DNA of 64,000 nt from Oceanisphaera sp. IT1-181 (GCF_033807535.1 NZ_CP136856.1:2413001-2477000), one strand, 5' to 3'. Counted from the stretch's first letter, positions 52,921 to 61,700 are shown. The notes: generated by a model not told the origin, from the sequence alone. Made by a program: numbers and translations.

Positions 52921-54024
52921 TTACAAGAGCACTAAGTCATCTCTGTGGATGGCCACAGTACCGTGGCCATAGCCTAACAAAGACTCAATTTGCTCTGAGT
53001 GTTGGCCTTTAATTTGATTAAGCTCTAGGGCGTCGTAGCGGCAAATGCCGCGAGCTAACTCGCGCCCTTCTGGATTAACGATACGCACAGCTTCACCGCG
53101 GCGAAACCGGCCTTCAATGCGCACTATGCCCTTAGGCAATAGGCTAGAGCCTTTTTCGCGCACTGCTTTAACAGCACCCGCATCGATGTGAATTTCACCG
53201 TGCGGCGGTGGGCCCGCCAAGATCCAGCGTTTACGGCTTTCAAGCGGCGTGGCGAGTGCAGGGAAACGCGTACCAATGCGATCACCATTAGCCAAGCGGC
53301 CAATCACTTCCGGCACTTGACCGGTCGCAATCACCACATCAATGCCGGCGCGGCGTGCCACATCGGCGGCTTGTAATTTGGTTGCCATGCCGCCCGTGCC
53401 CAAACCGCCAATGCTGCCACCGGCTAATTTGCGCAAGGTGTCATCTATGGTTTGTACTTCTTCGATCAGTTGAGCTTTGGGGTCGTTACGCGGATCGGCG
53501 GTAAACAGGCCTTTTTGATCCGTGAGCAACACCAGTAAGTCGGCGTCAGCTAAAATAGCAGCGCGGGCTGATAAGTTATCGTTATCGCCCACTTTAATTT
53601 CGTTGGTGGCCACGGCGTCGTTTTCGTTGATCACCGGAATAATACGGTGAGCAAGTAAGGCACGCAGCGTATCGCGCGCATTTAAGTAACGCTCTCGGTC
53701 TTCAAGATCGGCACGGGTCAGCAAAATTTGCCCCACATGTACGCCGTAGAGGTTAAACAGCGACTGCCAGGTTTGAATGAGTTGGGTTTGACCCACGGCG
53801 GCCAGCATTTGCTTGTTGGCCATGGTGTTGGCCAACTCCGGAAAGCCCAAATGCTCGCGACCGGCGGCAATGGCGGCCGAGGTGACCACAATAATATGAT
53901 GGCCAGCTCTGTGTAGACTGGCACATTGGCGCACCAGTTCTACCATGTGCGCCCGATCTAAACAGCGGGTGCCACCGGTAAGAACACTGGTGCCTAATTT
54001 TACAACTATGGTTTTGCCTTTCAT
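52921..54024 (-). CDS. proB: Glutamate 5-kinase
   Basis: First enzyme of proline synthesis and the feedback-controlled step. 367 residues: amino-acid kinase domain (VVKLGTSVLTGG at residues 7-18, VINENDAVATNE, GTGGMATKLQAADVA) and a C-terminal PUA domain from about 275. proB-proA order as in enterobacteria; crl lies upstream on the same strand. The nearest GGAG is about 14 bases before the ATG, an unusually long spacing. Confidence 0.97.
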   Translation of the reverse strand: MKGKTIVVKLGTSVLTGGTRCLDRAHMVELVRQCASLHRAGHHIIVVTSAAIAAGREHLGFPELANTMANKQMLAAVGQTQLIQTWQSLFNLYGVHVGQILLTRADLEDRERYLNARDTLRALLAHRIIPVINENDAVATNEIKVGDNDNLSARAAILADADLLVLLTDQKGLFTADPRNDPKAQLIEEVQTIDDTLRKLAGGSIGGLGTGGMATKLQAADVARRAGIDVVIATGQVPEVIGRLANGDRIGTRFPALATPLESRKRWILAGPPPHGEIHIDAGAVKAVREKGSSLLPKGIVRIEGRFRRGEAVRIVNPEGRELARGICRYDALELNQIKGQHSEQIESLLGYGHGTVAIHRDDLVLL

Positions 54025-54109
54025 GGAACGCCCAACGGCTCCTTACTAACAGCAATGCCGGCAAGTGTGCCGGCAACATAATAAACTAAGACGCATCCAG
54101 GCAAATCAA

Positions 54110-54138
54110 GCAGGTTTAGCGCTTAACGCTAAACCTGC
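54110..54138. terminator. Perfect hairpin between crl and proB
   Basis: GCAGGTTTAGCG-CTTAA-CGCTAAACCTGC, 12 bp with a five-base loop. It lacks a good T run on either strand, so it may be a weak terminator or an mRNA-stabilising hairpin below crl. A second small palindrome (TGCCGGCA twice, 54056-54075) is near. Confidence 0.55.
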
Positions 54139-54144
54139 ATTCGC

Positions 54145-54543
54145 TTAGGCGGGGCTTAACAAGTGATCTTTACCCTGTTCTTCAGACGGCCGTACACTCA
54201 GTGCTAAACCATCCATGCAGACACCGAGTTTATCGTAAAAATCACGCAAGGTGCGCGTAACTTCCGCTTGATGTGTTTTGGGAATCGGCTTTAGCAGCCA
54301 TTCGCCCTTAGCATTGTAAAACCCCAGCTGATAATGGAACTCAAACTGTTCTCCGTCTTTGGTATCCAGTGTTAACCACCAGCCCCAAAACTCCCTTACC
54401 TCAGGCTCGGCTTTCGCGCTCATGCAGACTGATAAACAGTCGAAAAAATACTGCGTTTCGCAGGATTTTAGCTCGCGCAAGTAAGGACCCATGGCGGTAA
54501 ACACCCGCACTAATTTACGATGAGAAACCTTATCTATAGACAT
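54145..54543 (-). CDS. crl: RNA polymerase holoenzyme assembly factor Crl
   Basis: Binds sigma-S and favours RpoS holoenzyme formation. 132 residues with the family core FFDCLSVCMSAKAEPEVREFWGWW (conserved FFDCL, PEVREFWGWW) and the FDxKG-like FYNAKGEW. Strong AAGGAGG before the ATG. The order gpt-crl-proB-proA parallels E. coli. Confidence 0.92.
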   Translation of the reverse strand: MSIDKVSHRKLVRVFTAMGPYLRELKSCETQYFFDCLSVCMSAKAEPEVREFWGWWLTLDTKDGEQFEFHYQLGFYNAKGEWLLKPIPKTHQAEVTRTLRDFYDKLGVCMDGLALSVRPSEEQGKDHLLSPA

Positions 54544-54691
54544 GCCACCTCCTTGTTAACATATCTATATGTAACGCTTTTTTAGTTGGGGGTAAAGACC
54601 GCTGACGATGGTTGCAGGAAAAAACATCGAAATATTAACAGGCTGTGACACAACACAGTCAACTGGGCGGCCTTATGAATACGTAAGCCAC

Positions 54692-54722
54692 AAAAAAGGC
54701 TCCCTCAAGGAGCCCTTTTTAT
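54692..54722 (-). terminator. Terminator of gpt (possibly bidirectional)
   Basis: AAAAAAGGCTCC-CTCAA-GGAGCCCTTTTT. Downstream of gpt on the minus strand; T runs on both strands. Confidence 0.85.
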
Positions 54723-54782
54723 GCGCAAGGTTAAGCTTGTGGCTTAATCTTGAGCGTTATTCATACTTATTCTTGGTCGTGC

Positions 54783-55247
54783 TTAGTCTTGATCGCAAAG
54801 AGGAGTAGAGAACACTACGCCCATGTCCCAAGGCTGTTCAATCCACGTATCTTGAGTTACGCGCACTTCAAAATCGTCAACCAGTGGCTCGCCTTGGGGC
54901 TTGGCGAACACGGTAATAAACTTAGCTTTAGGATACATTTCACGGATCACACGAGCGGTATTGCCGGTATCAACCAAGTCGTCAACGATTAAAAATCCTT
55001 CACCGTCGCCTTGTACTTGCTTAAGCACTTGCAAATCTGAACGCTGCTGATTGTGGTCGTAGCTGGCGATGCACAGCGTATCCACGTGGCGGATGCCGAG
55101 TTCGCGCGCCAAAATAGCGGCGGGCACTAAACCACCACGGGTTACCGCGATAATGCCTTTCCATTGGCTGGCTGGGAGCTGGCGTGCTGCTAATTTACGC
55201 GTTTCGCGCTGAAAAGAGTCCCAAGTAACGACGAATTTGTTGGACAT
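54783..55247 (-). CDS. gpt: Xanthine-guanine phosphoribosyltransferase
   Basis: Salvages guanine and xanthine using PRPP (made by prs at 3.9 kb). 154 residues from ATG 55247 (MSNKFVVTWDSFQRETRKLA); the frame is open to 55343 but the extension is unlike homologues. The PRPP-binding loop FLIVDDLVDTGNTA is around residues 84-97 and the C-terminal DTWIEQPWDMGVVF is diagnostic. Divergent from pepD, as in E. coli. Confidence 0.96.
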   Translation of the reverse strand: MSNKFVVTWDSFQRETRKLAARQLPASQWKGIIAVTRGGLVPAAILARELGIRHVDTLCIASYDHNQQRSDLQVLKQVQGDGEGFLIVDDLVDTGNTARVIREMYPKAKFITVFAKPQGEPLVDDFEVRVTQDTWIEQPWDMGVVFSTPLCDQD

Positions 55248-56093
55248 AAAAAGAACCTTTGGCTGTGAGCTTCGAGATAAAATGGTCACCGCTGCTAGAT
55301 TGACGCTTAAAACAAGCCTTAGCGACCCGCTTTTGCCAGACAATGAGCAAACAATGGTCGCATTATAGAGATCCCGCCCATTCTTGACCAGAGCTACAGT
55401 TTTTATTAACCGAACTTTATTGTTTAAATTCGCAAAATGCCTCTAAAATGAAAGAGTAAGTCGATTTGCTCCCATCGCTAGAAAAATCTTGCATCTTCAA
55501 AGCATTAAGCAGTCCGCCATAACTGCTGTGGATAGCCAAGCTCCAAACTGTGGCGAAGCTGGTTAGTTTTAGAGCCAAACCTAAAGCTAAATTCCAAACC
55601 GTGCTGAATAAATTTGCACCTACAAGGTCAAAACCCAGCGCTAAGACAGTGGCGAAGGAGTCTTGAATCTTTAAGAGCCTGTTACGACAACATCCACGTT
55701 AGTTCCGCAGCATTACTTAAGTAATCCGGCATAACAGGTGTGGATGCATAACGCTCCGGAGCCAACACTGCTAAGCCATATGGTCGAATACTTCCACATC
55801 AGTTACGCAAGATCACTTAGTCACTCTCCACTTTTTCCATAAATACGAGCGATAACACCGTAGAAAGGCATCACAAACGCTGCCCTTCGGGTGCGGCTAA
55901 ACGCCTTTTTCTCTTTGTTGAGAGATACTTACTTAGAATGACTAAGCTACTCACCTCTCATCGCGATAAAACGCGTTTAACTCGAACAAAATTTAACCGC
56001 GAAAGGTCAACAGACCCTAACCATTTGGCAAATTTGCAGGGCAAGCGTTAAGCTAGCAGCTCGGTTATGGCTTCTTCAATCAGGTAGGTATTG
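55248..56093. other. 846-bp gap between gpt and pepD with decayed repeats
   Basis: Two related stretches, about 55500-55550 and 55708-55765, share GCATTA..TAAG..TCCG.CATAAC..GTGTGGAT or close variants. A decayed R2 arm CGTGCTGAATAAATTTGCAC with CTACAAGGTC lies at 55600-55628. A short hairpin CGCTGCCCTTCGGGTGCGG (about 55880-55898) with TTTTTC downstream may terminate something. No open frame is convincing. Confidence 0.6.
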
Positions 56094-57560
56094 ATGTCCT
56101 CTTCTATTCGCACCCTTTCGCCGGGCTTGTTGTGGCAATTTTTCGACACCATTTGCAGCATTCCTCATCCCTCGGGTCATGAAGCGGCCTTGCGTCAATG
56201 GATAACCGACTGGGCACAAACCCAAGGGTTAACTGTGATACAAGACACCATAGGCAACCTGATCATTCGAAAGTCCGCCACTGCGGGCATGGAAAGTCGC
56301 AAAGGCGTGATTTTGCAGGCGCACATGGACATGGTGCCCCAAGCCAATGCAGATGTTGAGCATGACTTTACCAAGGATCCCATTCAGCCTTATATTGACG
56401 GCGATTGGGTGCGCGCCCGTGGCACCACGCTCGGCGCCGATAATGGCATTGGTTTGGCGGCGTGTTTGGCGATATTGGCCGATAACAAAGTGCAACACGG
56501 GCCCTTAGAAGTGCTGCTCACGGTCGATGAAGAAAGTGGCATGACCGGTGCTTTTGGTTTAGCGCCGGGCTTGTTGCAAGGCGAGATCTTACTTAATACC
56601 GACTCCGAGCAAGACGGTGATGTGTATATGGGCTGCGCCGGTGGTGTGGATGCCAATATAACCCTGCACTATCAGGCAGAAGAAGTGCCGGCCAGCCATC
56701 AAGCGATGCGCTTAAGCATTACTGGCCTGCGCGGTGGGCATTCCGGCATTAATATTCATCAAAACCGAGCCAGTGCCAATAAACTGTTGGCTGAGCTATT
56801 GGTCGAGACAGAAAAGCTGGAGCAGGTGCGGCTGTCAGAAGTTAGCGGCGGCACGCTGCGCAATGCCATCGCTCGGGAAGCAGCGGCCCTGTTTACGCTG
56901 CCGAGCTCCTCGCTCGACGCCTTAACGCAACTGGTCGAACGCTTGCAGCTGGCTTATCAGGAAGAGTATAAAGGCGTGGATGATTTTATCTGCCTTGAAC
57001 TCAAACCAGCTGGGCTTCCAACGCGCATCATGAGCATTGATTTGCAGCGTCGCTTAAGTGCCGCTCTACTGGCCTGCCCCCATGGGGTGATGGCCATGAG
57101 CCGCCATATGGACGGTGTGGTACAAAGCTCCACTAACTTAGGCGTGATAGATACCAAAGCAGAGCACATTTATGTGCAATGTTTAATTCGCTCTTTAAGT
57201 GATGCGGGCCGCGATAAAGTGGCCGCCACCACGGCGGCGGTGTTTCGCTTAGCCGGTGCCGACTGCCAGTTTGCAGGGGCGTACCCAGGCTGGCAGCCTG
57301 ATCCGGACTCGGCCATTATGCAGTTGTTGCTGCAATCTCATCAGCAGCTGTTTGGGGTGGTGCCCGAGGTAAAAGTGATACACGCGGGGCTGGAATGCGG
57401 CTTGTTTAAAGCCATTTATCCGCACTGGGATATGGTGTCGTTTGGCCCAACTATTCAAGGCGCTCACTCCCCCGCCGAGCGAGTACACATAGATGCAGTG
57501 GCGCGTTTTTGGCAACTGCTGGTCAGTGTGCTTAAGCTTATTCCTGAAACTAAGTTGTAA
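56094..57560 (+). CDS. pepD: Aminoacyl-histidine dipeptidase (PepD)
   Basis: Zinc M20 peptidase cleaving Xaa-His dipeptides in the cytosol. 488 residues from ATG 56094, with AGGTAGG upstream. Metal and catalytic residues: His77 and Asp79 in QAHMDMVPQ, Asp116 in GADNGIG, Glu146-Glu147 in VDEESGMTG, and a late histidine in QGAHSPAERVH. The lid/dimerisation insert (about 200-390) is present. Divergent from gpt. Confidence 0.96.
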   Translation: MSSSIRTLSPGLLWQFFDTICSIPHPSGHEAALRQWITDWAQTQGLTVIQDTIGNLIIRKSATAGMESRKGVILQAHMDMVPQANADVEHDFTKDPIQPYIDGDWVRARGTTLGADNGIGLAACLAILADNKVQHGPLEVLLTVDEESGMTGAFGLAPGLLQGEILLNTDSEQDGDVYMGCAGGVDANITLHYQAEEVPASHQAMRLSITGLRGGHSGINIHQNRASANKLLAELLVETEKLEQVRLSEVSGGTLRNAIAREAAALFTLPSSSLDALTQLVERLQLAYQEEYKGVDDFICLELKPAGLPTRIMSIDLQRRLSAALLACPHGVMAMSRHMDGVVQSSTNLGVIDTKAEHIYVQCLIRSLSDAGRDKVAATTAAVFRLAGADCQFAGAYPGWQPDPDSAIMQLLLQSHQQLFGVVPEVKVIHAGLECGLFKAIYPHWDMVSFGPTIQGAHSPAERVHIDAVARFWQLLVSVLKLIPETKL

Positions 57561-57886
57561 GTTATAAAAAGCGCCCAGCGCCCGGCCCCAAGCGCCGAGT
57601 AAGAAAAAACTTACACCTCGCATTCCGTTGCTGCGCATAGGAACGAGAAATAGCGAAACACCACAGGGTCTTTAATTAGCTGGGCGCCGGATGCTCGGCG
57701 CTGTAGTAAGGACCATAAGTTAAGTGCGTCATGCTGCGTCTTCGACTGTGACGGGCTTGTGTATCTGTCACGGTTTTTAGCTTATGCTTTGGTCACTAAT
57801 GGTGAACAATTTTCTCTGTAAGTTTGCTCACTTTTTCTTGTTATCGATTTAACTTATTTTTCAAACTCATAGACAGAGGTTTTGCC
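57561..57886. other. Gap with 7-bp-period repeats ahead of a secreted-protein gene
   Basis: GCGCCCA, GCGCCCG, GCCCCAA, GCGCCGA (57571-57598) and AGCTGGG, CGCCGGA, TGCTCGG, CGCTGTA (57679-57706) run in opposite orientation. GTGACGGGCTTGTGTATCTGTCAC (57749-57772, split GTGACGGG/CTGTCAC) is an inverted repeat near the likely promoter. No gene. Confidence 0.6.
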
Positions 57887-58366
57887 ATGACACGCATCTG
57901 GATTAAAAAAGCGCCGCTGTGTTTAGCGCTAACGCTGTTCGCGCTGCCGGCCATGGCCGACAATATTTTTAGCGGTGTGGTTAATTTCGGGCGGGAAATA
58001 CTGGATGAAACCCGAAAGTTAGCACCCGGCATTCAAAATGACCGCCGCAATGAAACGCCCAAAGACGCGCGAGCGGCATTAGATGATGGCCGTGATCGCC
58101 CCGCTATCGAAAGCCCCAGCGCCAATCGTTCTAATATAGAGTTAGCGCCGCCGGTAAATGGTCAGCCCACCGGCTCTAACCTGAACTACACCTATGGCGA
58201 AAGCCAGCGCTCAGCTAATCCACAAGGCTATAACTCGAATGCAGGCTCCACCAACACAAATGACAGCTATGGTTCCGACCAAGGCTACAACCAAGACGCG
58301 AATCAAGGGCAGCAACAGCAAGCTCCCCAGTCCAACTTTGGCTGGCAAGAAGAAAGTAATTTATAA
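57887..58366 (+). CDS. Secreted low-complexity protein, unknown
   Basis: 159 residues with a clear Sec signal (MTRIWIKKAPLCLALTLFAL, cleavage after AMA). The mature part begins DNIFSGVVNFGREILDETRK and then turns into a Pro/Asn/Gln/Ser/Gly-rich, probably disordered tail with YNSNAGST and QDANQGQQQQAPQ. No cysteine. No family recognised. ATG 57887 is preceded by AGAGG; the earlier frame from 57824 spoils the signal. A terminator follows. Confidence 0.7.
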   Translation: MTRIWIKKAPLCLALTLFALPAMADNIFSGVVNFGREILDETRKLAPGIQNDRRNETPKDARAALDDGRDRPAIESPSANRSNIELAPPVNGQPTGSNLNYTYGESQRSANPQGYNSNAGSTNTNDSYGSDQGYNQDANQGQQQQAPQSNFGWQEESNL

Positions 58367-58472
58367 CACCTAGCTTTACGCTGTAGGCCGTACGCTATAC
58401 ACAAAGAGCAAAACTGGGCCTCTGAACAATATAGAGAGTACATAGCGTAAGCTGCTGTTCTGCCCTAAATTT

Positions 58473-58508
58473 AAAAGCCCCGAACTGCATACAACTCGGG
58501 GCTTTTTT
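58473..58508 (+). terminator. Rho-independent terminator after the secreted-protein gene
   Basis: AAAAGCCCCGA, 12-base loop, TCGGGGCTTTTTT. Confidence 0.9.
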
Positions 58509-58864
58509 ATGCCCTACCCACGCGAGAAGGGTCGACGCTCAGCGACTAGTCGCAGTTGTAGCTGGATTTAGCAGCTGAAGCAGCCACTACGGAGCTTGTT
58601 TAGCGCTGTATATCTTTTGGTATTATTGGTCGCCAAGTTTTATATCAAAGTGCGGGGTTTATGTTGAACGTACGGCGCAAAACGTAAGGCGTAAGGCTTT
58701 GTTAATCAGCATAAACTAGCGCCTAAATTTGACTTATGGCGATTAACAGCTAGCAATTAGCAGTTCTTTATCAGTTAATAAGCTGTTAGGGTAATAACTC
58801 ATCTCTAAAAAATCATGCACAAAAACGCATTGATACGAATTCACTCATACAATAAGGAGCGAAC
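58509..58864. other. Gap with a 7-bp-period repeat
   Basis: AACGTAC, GGCGCAA, AACGTAA, GGCGTAA, GGCTTTG at about 58665-58699. A similar shorter piece (ACGCTGT, AGGCCGT, ACGCTAT) is at about 58376-58396. The rest shows only AT-rich sequence, the likely promoter of the small gene at 58865. Confidence 0.6.
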
Positions 58865-59047
58865 ATGAAAACCACCTCAGTTGCCCTGTTTCTTGCATTA
58901 AGCGCCGGCTATTTAGGCGCCGCTAATGCCGAGTCTCTTAGCAGTCATGCCGCTAAGGCTAACAAAGAAGCCATCAGCAGTAATGAAAAACGACTTGAAA
59001 GCGATAAAACCAGCCGTACGGCTGTGGTAACCAAGAAACAAGACTAG
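58865..59047 (+). CDS. Small secreted protein, unknown
   Basis: 60 residues: a Sec signal MKTTSVALFLALSAGYLGA with cleavage near ANA, then about 38 hydrophilic, Lys/Ser-rich residues without cysteine. AATAAGGAGCGAAC places a strong ribosome-binding site seven bases before the ATG, which supports a real gene. No family recognised; probably periplasmic. Confidence 0.65.
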   Translation: MKTTSVALFLALSAGYLGAANAESLSSHAAKANKEAISSNEKRLESDKTSRTAVVTKKQD

Positions 59048-59210
59048 CGTTAACGGTCAGTCGATAGAAAAACCTTACTCTGTGCTTGGCTTATCGTTAC
59101 GCTGTTATAAAAAACCTTCCAGCTATGCTGGCCTGCCGAAGTCCTCTTTACCAAAGAGACGGGCAGCTACAAATTCAAAGCCACTTTCTTGACGATCGGC
59201 GCTGTGTTCA
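59048..59210. repeat. Inverted copy of the R2-associated module
   Basis: 59121-59173 (CAGCTATGCTGGCCTGCC.. to GGGCAGCTACAAA) matches 18934-18986 in reverse orientation with few differences, including GAAGTCCTCTTTACC and AGAGACGGGCAGCTAC. Confidence 0.75.
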
Positions 59211-60269
59211 TCACCAATCAAAACTTAGCTGCTGGCGCTCAACGTCGCTCGCCTCTTGCGGTTCATGATCTAACTCTACGCTGATGCCCACTAAGCGTAC
59301 GTCTCGCCCCTGTGCTCGTTGCCACACTTCAATACATAACTGCTCGGCCAATGCAGCATCTAAAAGATGAGTGCGCCGCGACAAGGTAGTTTGGGTAAAA
59401 TCCGCAAACTTGAGCTTCAGACATAAGCCCTTAATGGCACGGTTGTTGAGCCGTCTCACCAGCTCTGGCCACAGTTCGGCTAGCACGGTTAACCCTTGCT
59501 CTGGCTGCTGAATATCTTCCAGCAGTGTGGTTTCTACGCCCACGGATTTTCTAATGCGGTGCGGCTGCACTTCCCGTTCATCTATGCCCTGCCCCCGTTG
59601 CCATAACAGAGCGCCAAATTTACCAAAGCGCCGCACCAGCTCAGCTTCACCAAAATCCAATAGTTGATGGCAATGGGTTAAGCCCAGTGCGTTTAGCTTT
59701 TCGGCCGTTTTTGCGCCCACACCTGGGATCTTAGTTAGCGGTAACTGATGCACAAAATCTGCCACCTTAGATGGCGGCAATACAAATAAGCCGTCGGGCT
59801 TATTTTCATCGGAAGCGATTTTGGCTAAGAATTTATTGGGCGCTACCCCCGCCGAGGCAGTGAGCTGCAGCTCTTGAAAAATAGTGGTACGAATATGCTC
59901 GGCAATGCGGGTGGCACTGCCGGCAAACCAAGGGCTGTCGGTCACATCAAGATAGGCTTCGTCTAATGACAACGGCTCAACCAAGTCGGTGTAGCGCTGA
60001 AAGATGTCACGCAGTTGCAAAGACACAGCTTTGTAACTGGCCATATTACCGGGCACTAACAATAAGTGTGGGCAACGTTGCAAGGCTTGATGGCTAGACA
60101 TAGCCGAGTGAATACCAAAGGCGCGGGCAGGATAATTACAGGTGGCAATCACGCCACGGCGATGGGCAAGGCCACCGATGGCCATGGGAATATCGCGCCA
60201 CTCAGGACGAGCACGCATTTCCACTGCCGCATAGAAGCAGTCCATATCCACATGAATGATTTTACGCAT
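59211..60269 (-). CDS. dinB: DNA polymerase IV
   Basis: Y-family translesion polymerase. 352 residues: the palm carboxylates Asp8 (HVDMDCFYAAVE) and Asp103-Glu104 (SLDEAYLDVT), steric-gate region CFYAAVE, HhH region KIPGVGAKTAEKLNALG, and a C-terminal little-finger domain. I did not recognise a C-terminal clamp-binding motif with certainty; the tail ends VERQQLSFDW, where QLSFDW is a good beta-clamp motif candidate. No LexA box was identified upstream. Repeats separate it from nqrM. Confidence 0.96.
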   Translation of the reverse strand: MRKIIHVDMDCFYAAVEMRARPEWRDIPMAIGGLAHRRGVIATCNYPARAFGIHSAMSSHQALQRCPHLLLVPGNMASYKAVSLQLRDIFQRYTDLVEPLSLDEAYLDVTDSPWFAGSATRIAEHIRTTIFQELQLTASAGVAPNKFLAKIASDENKPDGLFVLPPSKVADFVHQLPLTKIPGVGAKTAEKLNALGLTHCHQLLDFGEAELVRRFGKFGALLWQRGQGIDEREVQPHRIRKSVGVETTLLEDIQQPEQGLTVLAELWPELVRRLNNRAIKGLCLKLKFADFTQTTLSRRTHLLDAALAEQLCIEVWQRAQGRDVRLVGISVELDHEPQEASDVERQQLSFDW

Positions 60270-60281
60270 GGGTAACAGACG

Positions 60282-60413
60282 GTGATGAGTGAGGTGTAAA
60301 GGGTGAAGAGTAAAACACCGCCTTGATTAGCCGGCGGCGTTTAATTTTAGTTTAGAGCTTATCAGCTACGCTTTGCTCGTCCCCTTCACTCTTTACACTT
60401 TACCCTTCACAGA
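60282..60413. repeat. Opposed 7-bp-period repeats between dinB and nqrM
   Basis: GTGATGA, GTGAGGT, GTAAAGG, GTGAAGA, GTAAAAC (60282-60316) and TCCCCTT, CACTCTT, TACACTT, TACCCTT, CACAGAC (60379-60413). The arms are partly complementary and flank a GCCGGCGGCG segment. Confidence 0.7.
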
Positions 60414-60415
60414 CC

Positions 60416-60640
60416 TCAAATAATTCGATTTTCTTCGAGCATCTGGCGCTTGGCTTCTGCTTTGGCGATTTTTTTCTGGCGGGATTCGCACGGGTCGTCG
60501 CAGTCACAGGCTTTATCTATGCCCACACTGCCCAAGCCGCCGCAAGAGCCGGCGATGGTCTTGCGTTGCAGAATATAGCCAATGGCCATGGCGAAAAAGA
60601 CCAAGCCAAACGCCGCAAAGGTTATCAGAAAATACAGCAT
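60416..60640 (-). CDS. nqrM: Na+-NQR maturation protein NqrM
   Basis: Needed to insert the iron centre between NqrD and NqrE. 74 residues: one N-terminal membrane helix (LITFAAFGLVFFAMAIGYIL) followed by cysteines in GSCGGLG and CDCDDPCES, the family's metal-delivery motif. AGAGG before the ATG overlaps the end of apbE; it closes the nqr-apbE cluster. Confidence 0.93.
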   Translation of the reverse strand: MLYFLITFAAFGLVFFAMAIGYILQRKTIAGSCGGLGSVGIDKACDCDDPCESRQKKIAKAEAKRQMLEENRII

Positions 60641-60641
60641 A

Positions 60642-61700
60642 TCAACCTCTTAAGTACTTTTTGAAAGCACTGGTCATATCTACTCTAAAGCCATCGTCCG
60701 TTTTGGTTAGCAGATACACAGCAAGCTTATGTTGTTCGGCAAAGGCAAGAGCGCGCTCGGGCCCCATCACCGTTAATGCCGTAGCAAGTCCATCAGCAAT
60801 CATACAGGAGGGATGAATTACTGTCACGGATGCCAAGTTATGGGTAATAGGGTGACCGGTGTTGGGATCTATGGTGTGCGATAAGCGCACGCCATCCAGC
60901 TCGTAATAATTACGATAATCCCCCGAGGTAGCCACGCTGTTATTACCCGGCAGCACCACTTGCTGCACTAATTCGTCACTGCGAGCATCATCGTTATGAG
61001 GTTTTTCAACCGCGATAGCCCAAGGCTTATTATGGCCGTTATGACCGCTTAACCGCACTTCGCCGCCAATTTCGACCAGGTGATTACTGATGCCCTGCTC
61101 GCTCAAATACTCAGACACAGCGTCCACGCCAAACCCTTTGGCAATCGACGATAAATCTACGTACAGCTCAGGAATGGCTTTGTATAAATACTGGCCCTCA
61201 ACGTCGTAGGCAACGCGCAAGTGTTGCAGCCCAGTGTACGCAATAGTGTCGTCTAACTGCTGCTGAGTCGGCACTTGCACCGGTCTTTCATCTGGGCCAA
61301 ACCCCCACAAGTTGACCAGTGGACCTACCGTCACATCCAGGGTGTGTTCGGTTTGGCGACCTAACTGCAGCGCCGCGGTTACTACTTTGGCGGTATCTGC
61401 TGATACGGCAAAGGGGCCTGAGCTTGTCGACTGATTAAAGCGGCTCAGTTCAGAGTCGGCCAGATAGGTAGACATTTGCTGGTTAACCAAGTCTAAGCGT
61501 TGGTCAATACCGGTTTGTAAGCGCTGAGTCTCGTCTTTATCGACGCCCAACACTTTAATGGAGTAGTAGGTACCCATGGTATTGCCGGTCAGGTGTTGCT
61601 CGGCATTCGCGGTGGGTACTGAGAGTTCGGCCGGCTTACAGGCGACCAATAAAAAGGCCAGCCCCATTGGGGCCAGCCATTTAGTTACATAAGAGCTCAT
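60642..61700 (-). CDS. apbE: FAD:protein FMN transferase ApbE
   Basis: Attaches FMN covalently to threonines of NqrB and NqrC. The 352-residue lipoprotein has signal MSSYVTKWLAPMGLAFLLVAC with lipobox LVAC (Cys21). Motifs: TGNTMGTYYSIKV near the start, DLSSIAKGFGVDAVSEYL, and LSHTIDPNTGHPI carrying metal-binding residues near the C-terminus. One base from nqrM and about 100 bp after nqrF; the cluster supports a role in NQR flavinylation. Confidence 0.96.
   Translation of the reverse strand: MSSYVTKWLAPMGLAFLLVACKPAELSVPTANAEQHLTGNTMGTYYSIKVLGVDKDETQRLQTGIDQRLDLVNQQMSTYLADSELSRFNQSTSSGPFAVSADTAKVVTAALQLGRQTEHTLDVTVGPLVNLWGFGPDERPVQVPTQQQLDDTIAYTGLQHLRVAYDVEGQYLYKAIPELYVDLSSIAKGFGVDAVSEYLSEQGISNHLVEIGGEVRLSGHNGHNKPWAIAVEKPHNDDARSDELVQQVVLPGNNSVATSGDYRNYYELDGVRLSHTIDPNTGHPITHNLASVTVIHPSCMIADGLATALTVMGPERALAFAEQHKLAVYLLTKTDDGFRVDMTSAFKKYLRG

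Noticed and set aside
60270..60300. LexA box upstream of dinB
   Set aside because: No CTGT-N8-ACAG pattern in the repeat-filled upstream region.
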